Below, piece by piece: positions 1 to 7,399 of a DNA stretch of 7,399 nt (the first letter of the stretch is position 1; every line of letters begins with the position of its first letter). The position numbers were made by a program, and so were the translations under genes. The stretch is from positions 1 through 7,399 of the forward strand of contig JAUWNS010000118.1 of the NCBI GenBank assembly GCA_030612485.1. Direction: 5' to 3'. The notes beneath the pieces were generated by a model that worked only from the letters and a program-made list of their open reading frames with translations, made no database searches and was not told the origin of the DNA. This DNA is from Candidatus Bipolaricaulota bacterium. Lineage in GTDB: Bacteria; Bipolaricaulota; Bipolaricaulia; UBA7950; UBA9294.

Positions 1-1
1 C

Positions 2-802
2 TACGCCCTCTTCCCGCACATGACCGTGGCAAGGAACATCGCTTACGGGGTACGCTTCGATCGGAGGATCGACACGAAGCGTCGCGTCGAAGAGCTCCTC
101 GACCTCGTGGACCTACGGGGATTCGAGCGTCGGCGCCCGGCTGAACTCTCTTCTGGACAGAGCCAGCGGGTAGCCCTGGCACGCGCCCTCGCTCCTAAAC
201 CTGAGCTTCTCCTCCTAGATGAGCCACTCTCCGCGCTCGACGCCAAACTGCGTGAATCCCTGCGGGGCGAAATCCGTCGCATTCAACAGGAGATCGGTCT
301 CTCCGCGATCTACGTCACCCACGATCAAGAGGAGGCGCTCGCCCTCTCCGATCGAATTGGGGTGATGAACGAGGGGAGAATCGAGCAGATCGGGACCCCG
401 AAGGCGATCTACCGCGATCCTGAGACAACGTTCGTCGCCTCGTTCATCGGCCATACGAATCGGTTAGAAGGGATTGTGATCGACTACGTAGATGGGCGCA
501 TGCAGGTGCGAATTGGCGAGGTTATCGTCGCAGCAGTTGCGGGCAATGCAGCCCCCGGAACGCGAGTCACCCTATTCATCAAGGAGGAGGACCTTCACCT
601 CGATGGAAGCGGGGAGAAGACCCTCATCGCTCAGGTTAAGAGGATCGAGTACCGTGGAGACGCAACCGTGATCGCCCTGGCAAGCTCGCTCGGAAGCTTG
701 CGTGCGCGTGTCGCGGGCATGAAAGAGGATCTGCCGGGAATTGGAGGCCGAGTGACCGTCGGGTTCGAAGAGAAAGACGTGATCCTCATCGCCGGCTCTT
801 GA
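2..802 (+). CDS. ABC transporter ATP-binding protein, PotA/FbpC-like, 5'-truncated by window edge
   Basis: ATPase subunit of an ABC importer; it would hydrolyse ATP at the inner face of the membrane to drive uptake. The frame is open from base 2, so the visible protein starts inside the Q-loop region (YALFPHMTVARN) and the Walker A part lies outside the window. Visible in order: a signature motif in variant form, LSSGQSQRVALARAL (about visible residues 50-64); Walker B LLLLDEP with the catalytic Glu; the D-loop SALDAKLR; and the H-loop IYVTHDQEEAL. A C-terminal region of about 115 residues follows FVASFIGHTNRLEG and looks like a TOBE substrate/regulatory domain. The run IEQIGTPKAIYRDP is typical of the polyamine/iron/sugar importer branch (PotA, FbpC, UgpC/MalK). 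The substrate cannot be told from this subunit, and the permease and binding-protein genes are not in view. The stop lies 4 bp from the convergent purB stop. Confidence 0.93.
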   Translation, partial: YALFPHMTVARNIAYGVRFDRRIDTKRRVEELLDLVDLRGFERRRPAELSSGQSQRVALARALAPKPELLLLDEPLSALDAKLRESLRGEIRRIQQEIGLSAIYVTHDQEEALALSDRIGVMNEGRIEQIGTPKAIYRDPETTFVASFIGHTNRLEGIVIDYVDGRMQVRIGEVIVAAVAGNAAPGTRVTLFIKEEDLHLDGSGEKTLIAQVKRIEYRGDATVIALASSLGSLRARVAGMKEDLPGIGGRVTVGFEEKDVILIAGS

Positions 803-806
803 CCGG

Positions 807-2114
807 CTACGAAGCAGCTCGTTCGATCAGTCGGCGGCTGGTGATCCGTACCCGTTCGAGAAGCGTTTCCTCGTCGATCCCTCCTCCCTGCAGGTAGGGT
901 GCCACTAGGTGGCGAGCCACCTGTGGATCATCCTTCAACGCATCGACGAGAGAAGTCTTCTCACAGATCGCGCGCGGCGCCGCTGCCTTGATCGCCTCGT
1001 GGGCCGTGCTCCGCGCCATTCCGCACTCGATGAGCTCGATGAGGAGAATTTGCGAGTAGATCGCTCCCCTTGTCAGCGAAAGGTTCTTCGCGATTCGCTC
1101 CTCGTGGACGATGAGTCCCTCAATAATCCCGCATACCTTAACGAGCATGTAGTGGATGAGGAGGAAGCTATCGGGGAGGATGACCCGTTCTACGCATGAG
1201 TGCGACATATCTCTCTCGTGCCACAAGGCGATGTTCTCCAAGCCTGCTTGTAGGTTCCCCCGCAGGATCCTTGCGAGCCCGCAGATCCGCTCAGAGGTGA
1301 TCGGGTTGCGCTTGTGCGGCATCGAGGAGGATCCCTCAGGGCGCGGTTCCTCCACCTCGCCGACTTCGGTGCGGGAGAGGTGGCGGATCTCGAGGGCGAT
1401 CTTCTCCAGGCTCGCCCCGGTGATTGCGATTGCGGCGAGGACCTCAGCATGGCGATCGCGCTGCAGAACTTGGTTTGCGACCTTTGCTGGACGAAGCCCA
1501 AGTTTCTCGCAGGCTATCTCCTCCACCGCAGGGGCGACACACGAGTACGTCCCTACTGGGCCTGAGAGCTTCCCTACACATATTGACGCGCGCGCCTGCC
1601 CCAGGCGAGAGAGGTCACGCCCGAGCTCTTCATGCCACAAGAGGAACTTCAAGCCGAGAGTCGTCGGTTCGGCGTGCATCCCGTGCGTGCGCCCGCCGAT
1701 CACCAGATCCTGGTACTGACGGGCTTTCTCGAAGAGAAGCGTCCGTAGCTTCTCGGCCTCGTGCACGATCAGGTCGAACCCATCACGCATCTGAAGCGAT
1801 AGAGTCGTGTCCTTGACATCCGAGGAGGTGAGGCCCTGATGGATAAACCTCCCAGCTTCCCCGGCCTGCTCCTCTAGCGTGCGGATGAAGGCGAGGAGGT
1901 CGTGCCGGATCTCTTCCTCAATCTCGCGAATGCGGGGAAGATCGACGTGGATAGTCTTCTTGACAATAGCGAATGTCCCTTCGGGAACCTCGCCGAGCTT
2001 CTCCATCGCATGGAGAGCCGCGAGCTCAACCTGCAGCCAACGATCATACTGCGCCTGCAGACTCCACAACTCCTTCATCGGGGAAAGGTTATACCGTTCG
2101 ATCATCGGGTTCAT
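807..2114 (-). CDS. purB: Adenylosuccinate lyase
   Basis: Cytosolic enzyme acting twice in purine synthesis: SAICAR to AICAR plus fumarate, and adenylosuccinate to AMP plus fumarate. The 435-residue protein has the usual family length. Family landmarks are all present: the N-terminal MIERYNLSPMKELWS; HQGLTSSDVKDT (about residues 92-102); GGRTHGMHAEPTT (141-152) with the conserved histidines; the superfamily signature GSSSMPHKRNP (261-271) on the mobile catalytic loop; and WHERDMSHSCVERVILPD (298-315). I chose ATG at 2114 because GGAG lies 8 nt upstream (AGGAGAGGAGGATATG). The reading frame also extends to a TTG at 2156, but those 14 residues (VTAPHSG...) do not resemble PurB. ATG at 2105, giving MIERY, matches many PurB N-termini and is a real alternative. 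The gene is a single unit here, divergent from pus10, with no other purine gene adjacent. Confidence 0.96.
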   Translation of the reverse strand: MNPMIERYNLSPMKELWSLQAQYDRWLQVELAALHAMEKLGEVPEGTFAIVKKTIHVDLPRIREIEEEIRHDLLAFIRTLEEQAGEAGRFIHQGLTSSDVKDTTLSLQMRDGFDLIVHEAEKLRTLLFEKARQYQDLVIGGRTHGMHAEPTTLGLKFLLWHEELGRDLSRLGQARASICVGKLSGPVGTYSCVAPAVEEIACEKLGLRPAKVANQVLQRDRHAEVLAAIAITGASLEKIALEIRHLSRTEVGEVEEPRPEGSSSMPHKRNPITSERICGLARILRGNLQAGLENIALWHERDMSHSCVERVILPDSFLLIHYMLVKVCGIIEGLIVHEERIAKNLSLTRGAIYSQILLIELIECGMARSTAHEAIKAAAPRAICEKTSLVDALKDDPQVARHLVAPYLQGGGIDEETLLERVRITSRRLIERAAS

Positions 2115-2127
2115 ATCCTCCTCTCCT

Positions 2128-2156
2128 ATTATGCCACTATGTGGGGCGGTTACCAA
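2128..2156 (-). promoter_or_regulatory. Candidate sigma-70 promoter for purB
   Basis: On the minus strand, TTGGTA (2156-2151, 4/6 to TTGACA) is followed after exactly 17 bp by CATAAT (2133-2128, 5/6 to TATAAT). Initiation about 7 nt downstream would fall near 2121. That gives a very short leader before ATG 2114, or a leader of about 16 nt before ATG 2105. It excludes the longer TTG-initiated reading frame, because that TTG is inside the -35 box. The match is by eye only. Confidence 0.4.
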
Positions 2157-2215
2157 CGTTTCACCTCAGCAATGTGCAAACCGTGGATCCTGACAATCGA
2201 TAGGATACTTCCCTC

Positions 2216-2277
2216 CTTTGAAACGCGCCTATCTATGCGCGAAGATTCAAAGCTGGCTCTAGGATAAAAGAGGCGCG
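2216..2277 (+). promoter_or_regulatory. pus10 leader hairpin with alternative ribosome-binding-site pairing
   Basis: Upstream of pus10, CTTTGAA (2216-2222) is the perfect reverse complement of TTCAAAG (2246-2252). Nested inside, CGCGC (2224-2228) pairs with GCGCG (2237-2241) around an 8-nt loop, giving a 12-bp two-part hairpin. The inner left arm, extended to CGCGCCT (2224-2230), is also the exact reverse complement of AGGCGCG (2271-2277). That second site overlaps the AGAGG Shine-Dalgarno sequence just before ATG 2280. The two pairings are mutually exclusive, so the leader could switch between open and sequestered initiation. Alternatively the element could be a DNA operator dyad, or chance GC-rich pairing. 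Whether transcription starts upstream of it is not known, as no strong promoter was seen on this strand. Confidence 0.35.
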
Positions 2278-2279
2278 CG

Positions 2280-3536
2280 ATGAACAAGGGAGAGAACATG
2301 GACCGTGTGGGAGAGATTATCGAGACTGCCGCGGCTATTCTACGTTCCGGTCCGATCTGCGATGAGTGTCTCGGTCGCGCGTTCGCTAAGCTCGGGCACG
2401 GGTTCTCCAACGGAGAGCGTGGTCGATCGCTGCGCACCATCCTCTCTATGATCGGCGTCTCCAGAAGAACCGGGACGTGCTGGGTATGTGACGGGCTCTT
2501 TTCGCGGATAGAGGACTTCTCAGCGCGTGCGGTCGCCGCAGTGGAGGGTGTCGAGTACGAGAGCTACCTCTTTGGGGTGAAGCTTACCGCACGGCTGCGG
2601 CAGATGGAGCTCTTCCTCGGGGAGAAGTTTCCAACCGGTCTTACAGAACCGCTCAAACACGCGTTCAACCGGGAGATGGGGAAGGCGTTCGAGGCGAGAG
2701 TCGGCCATGGAACTCTAGATCTCACCCATCCTCACTTGTCATTCATAATCGATTTGAAACGGGATAAGATAGAACTTCGCGTCCTTTCCCTCTATATCTA
2801 CGGGCGCTATCGCAAACTCGTACGCGGGATTCCACAAACCCGTTGGCCGTGCCGGCTCTGCCAGGGGAAGGGTTGTGAGGCTTGTGGGTTCACGGGGAAG
2901 CAGTACCCCGAATCGGTAGAGGAACTCGTCGCCGCGCCATTTCTCACTGCTGCGGGGGCGGAGAAAGTGCACCTGCACGGCGCAGGGCGCGAGGACATTG
3001 ACGCTCGTATGCTCGGGACGGGACGGCCGTTCGTCCTCGAAGTCCTCTCACCCCAATGCCGTACTCTCGACCTTTCGTCCTTACAGGAGGCAGTCAATAT
3101 CGGTTCTCCAGGAAAGGTAGAGGTGAGCGGTCTTCATTTCGTATCACGGGAGACGGTAGCCTTGGTGAAGGAGACGCACGCGGAGAAGACCTACCGCGCG
3201 CGCGTCTCCTTTGAGAGTGAGGTTGCGCCGGCCGACCTTGCTCGGGCCTTAGAATCTCTCGTGGGGACGATCCACCAACGCACACCGGTGCGCGTCTCTC
3301 ACCGTCGTGCCGACTTGGTGCGCGAGCGTCGCCTCCTCGAGGCCAACGGAACTCTCCTCTCGCCGCACGAGGCCGATCTCATCCTACGCGGGGAGGGGGG
3401 GCTCTACATCAAGGAGCTCGTCTCCGGAGACGGGGGACGGACCGTTCCCAGCCTCAGCGAGCGGCTCAGGATTACATCGTGTGTTGCTGAACTCGATGTG
3501 ATCGATGTTACATCCGAGTCTTTCCCGGATTCTTGA
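2280..3536 (+). CDS. pus10: tRNA pseudouridine synthase Pus10 (archaeal/eukaryotic family)
   Basis: Pus10 enzymes isomerise U54 and/or U55 in the T-loop of tRNA. The 418-residue protein matches archaeal Pus10 in length and order. An N-terminal zinc site has paired CxxC motifs (C27/C30 in ICDECLGRAFAKLG and C67/C70 in TCWVC), followed by a THUMP-like RNA-binding region. Next comes a Cys-rich segment WPCRLCQGKGCEACGFTG (C191, C194, C199, C202) leading to YPESVEEL. The catalytic motif is GREDIDARMLGTGRPFVLEV (236-255), with D239 the expected nucleophile. The C-terminus has YIKELVSGDGGRTVPSL (376-392) and ends in ELDVIDV, as in the family. Nothing appears missing. ATG 2280 has AGAGG 6 nt upstream; ATG 2298 (residue 7) has GGGAG 5 nt upstream and is equally plausible. 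The gene is divergent from purB and 46 bp before a sigma factor gene. Bacteria normally make Psi55 with the unrelated TruB, so this gene is unexpected here and suggests ancient transfer. Confidence 0.92.
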   Translation: MNKGENMDRVGEIIETAAAILRSGPICDECLGRAFAKLGHGFSNGERGRSLRTILSMIGVSRRTGTCWVCDGLFSRIEDFSARAVAAVEGVEYESYLFGVKLTARLRQMELFLGEKFPTGLTEPLKHAFNREMGKAFEARVGHGTLDLTHPHLSFIIDLKRDKIELRVLSLYIYGRYRKLVRGIPQTRWPCRLCQGKGCEACGFTGKQYPESVEELVAAPFLTAAGAEKVHLHGAGREDIDARMLGTGRPFVLEVLSPQCRTLDLSSLQEAVNIGSPGKVEVSGLHFVSRETVALVKETHAEKTYRARVSFESEVAPADLARALESLVGTIHQRTPVRVSHRRADLVRERRLLEANGTLLSPHEADLILRGEGGLYIKELVSGDGGRTVPSLSERLRITSCVAELDVIDVTSESFPDS

Positions 3537-3582
3537 AGATTGAGCTTGCACATCCCCGCGCTATTCTCGTAAAGTCTGCTCG

Positions 3583-4476
3583 ATGAAAGAGACAATGAGA
3601 GATACTTTGGAGGAGAAACAGCCGACCAATGAGGCGCGGCCGCACAGGATGCCGGATATCCTCACGATATACTTCCGTGAGATTGCGCGCTTCCCTATTC
3701 TTGATCGCGAGGAGGAGCGGAAGCTGGCACGCGCCATGGCCGCGGGTGTTGACGGAGCGAGGGAGAGGCTGATCACCTCCAACCTTCGCCTGGTGGCCAA
3801 GATCGCGCAGGAGTATTCCGAAGCCGGACTCTCCCTCATCGATCTCGTCCAAGAGGGGAATATCGGCTTGATCGAGGGGGTCGATCGTTTCGATGTCGAA
3901 CGCGGACGCAGGTTGAGTACATACGCGGCATGGTGGATTCGCCGTGCGATCTTGAGCGCGATCACCGATTACTCCCGGATGATTCGCATCCCCGACTACC
4001 TCTTCCGCGCCGTGCGGCGGCTCGAACAGCTACGCGCCCTCGCCCGCGACGGCCGTGCCGATGATGAGGAGATCACCCGTGCTCTCGGCATTTCGAGCGA
4101 ACGATTGCGCCAGATCGAGAAGGAAGTGAAAGAGATCGTCTCGTTGGACCGAACCATCGGCCGAGAGGGCGATGAGACCCTGGACGAATTGATCGAGGAC
4201 GAGACAGTCCTCTCGCCGGAGAGAGAGGCCCTCCGACTCCTCTTCCACGAAGAATTGGAACAGGTCCTTGATGTGATCCCGGCACGCCAGGCTATTGCGC
4301 TCCGCTTGCATTACGGGATCGAGGATGGCTGTCAGTATAGCCTCGCCGATGTGGGGAGAATCATGGAGATCAGCCGCGAGCGGGCACGGCAACTTGTGCG
4401 CCAGGGCCTGACCAATATCACGGAGGGCTGGGGACATCGCGCGCTCGACTTCTACCGCGGTCTATTAAACGACTAG
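3583..4476 (+). CDS. RNA polymerase sigma factor, sigma-70 family, RpoD-like without region 1.1
   Basis: Promoter-recognition subunit of RNA polymerase, 297 residues. It carries region 1.2 (DILTIYFREIARFPILDREEE, about 25-45), region 2 (LITSNLRLVAKIAQEY to WWIRRAILSAI, 63-127), a region 3 of near-normal length (RMIRIPDYLF to VSLDRTIG, 132-193) and region 4 (LEQVLDVIPARQ to SRERARQLVRQGL, 225-276). There is no region 1.1, so it resembles group 2 or a minimal primary factor. The -35 helix keeps RERxRQ. Four positions that in E. coli RpoD are Y425, F427, Q437 and T440 are here R109, L111, R121 and L124, and H455/E458 are replaced by Y and R. The core melting residues T113, Y114, W117 and W118 are kept. 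ATG 3583 lacks a strong Shine-Dalgarno sequence; ATG 3595 (residue 5) is an alternative. The gene lies 46 bp after pus10, so co-transcription is likely. Confidence 0.93.
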   Translation: MKETMRDTLEEKQPTNEARPHRMPDILTIYFREIARFPILDREEERKLARAMAAGVDGARERLITSNLRLVAKIAQEYSEAGLSLIDLVQEGNIGLIEGVDRFDVERGRRLSTYAAWWIRRAILSAITDYSRMIRIPDYLFRAVRRLEQLRALARDGRADDEEITRALGISSERLRQIEKEVKEIVSLDRTIGREGDETLDELIEDETVLSPEREALRLLFHEELEQVLDVIPARQAIALRLHYGIEDGCQYSLADVGRIMEISRERARQLVRQGLTNITEGWGHRALDFYRGLLND

Positions 4477-4479
4477 AGG

Positions 4480-4563
4480 GTGGTAGATGGTGGGTAGTAA
4501 AATCGCCGGCAAGATCAACTTTGGGTGTGCTCGCCCCACCACCTACTACCCACTACTTACTAC
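4480..4563. repeat. Imperfect inverted repeat of TAGTGGG-type low-complexity sequence
   Basis: GTGGGTAGTA (4490-4499) is exactly inverted at 4544-4553 (TACTACCCAC). The arms extend outward with G-U pairs and one mismatch to a 20-bp stem (4480-4499 with 4544-4563) around a 44-nt loop. Both arms are built from short, purine- or pyrimidine-biased units (GGTGGTAG, GGTGGGTAG; CTACTACC, ACTACTTAC). It lies between the convergent stops of the sigma gene and rlmN and may act as a transcript 3' end on both strands, but there is no T-tract typical of an intrinsic terminator. It may be a dispersed intergenic repeat of this genome. Confidence 0.55.
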
Positions 4564-4574
4564 AAACTTCGGGG

Positions 4575-7399
<2,825 letters not shown>

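Noticed and set aside
791..807. Hairpin GCCGG-N7-CCGGC at the ABC/purB junction as a terminator
   Set aside because: The stem is only 5 bp and is not followed by a T-tract on either strand; it is common by chance at this GC content.
1156..1719. 187-residue plus-strand open frame inside purB
   Set aside because: It is antisense to well-conserved PurB sequence, and its translation is Arg/Ser-rich low-complexity with no family resemblance, as expected for a shadow frame in GC-rich DNA.
2115..2156. TTG-initiated N-terminal extension of PurB
   Set aside because: The extra 14 residues do not match the family, and the TTG lies in the likely -35 box of the purB promoter.
2190..2246. Possible plus-strand promoters for pus10 (CTGACA at 2190-2195, TTGAAA at 2218-2223)
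   Set aside because: Neither has a convincing -10 hexamer at 16-18 bp, so no promoter is called on this strand.
3540..3567. Possible promoter TTGAGC-N16-TATTCT upstream of the sigma gene
   Set aside because: Only 4/6 matches in each box and sub-optimal spacing; similar matches are expected by chance.

Overview
The window is a dense, roughly 58-60% GC bacterial chromosome segment. It holds four complete protein genes and two genes cut by the window edges. LigA-type NAD+-dependent DNA ligase, RlmN, a sigma-70 factor, a bacterial-type PurB and AGGAG-like ribosome binding sites all point to a bacterium. The exception is a gene for a Pus10-type tRNA pseudouridine synthase, a family known mainly from archaea and eukaryotes. 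A deep-branching, possibly thermophilic lineage (for example Bipolaricaulota/Acetothermia) would fit, but that placement is a guess from gene content.

Layout. At the left edge is the 3' part of an ABC transporter ATPase (+), lacking Walker A. It converges on purB (-) with only 4 bp between the stop codons. purB is divergent from pus10 (+) across a 165-bp intergenic region. That region carries a plausible purB promoter and, in front of pus10, a hairpin whose left arm could alternatively pair with the ribosome binding site. pus10 is followed after 46 bp by a sigma-70 factor gene (+), probably on the same transcript. The sigma gene converges on an rlmN-ligA pair on the minus strand. The 98-bp gap between them holds an imperfect 20-bp inverted repeat and a perfect 20-bp palindrome that contains the rlmN stop codon. 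ligA, lacking only its N-terminus, overlaps rlmN by 4 bp (ATGA) and lies upstream of it in transcription.

Functionally this is mostly housekeeping: purine synthesis (PurB), tRNA modification (Pus10), rRNA/tRNA methylation (RlmN), DNA joining (LigA), transcription initiation (sigma) and an import ATPase. Two items merit attention. One is an intact Pus10 in a bacterial setting. The other is a primary-like sigma factor that has lost the usual -12 and extended -10 contact residues while keeping the -35-reading helix. No mobile element gene, CRISPR array, tRNA or rRNA was seen.
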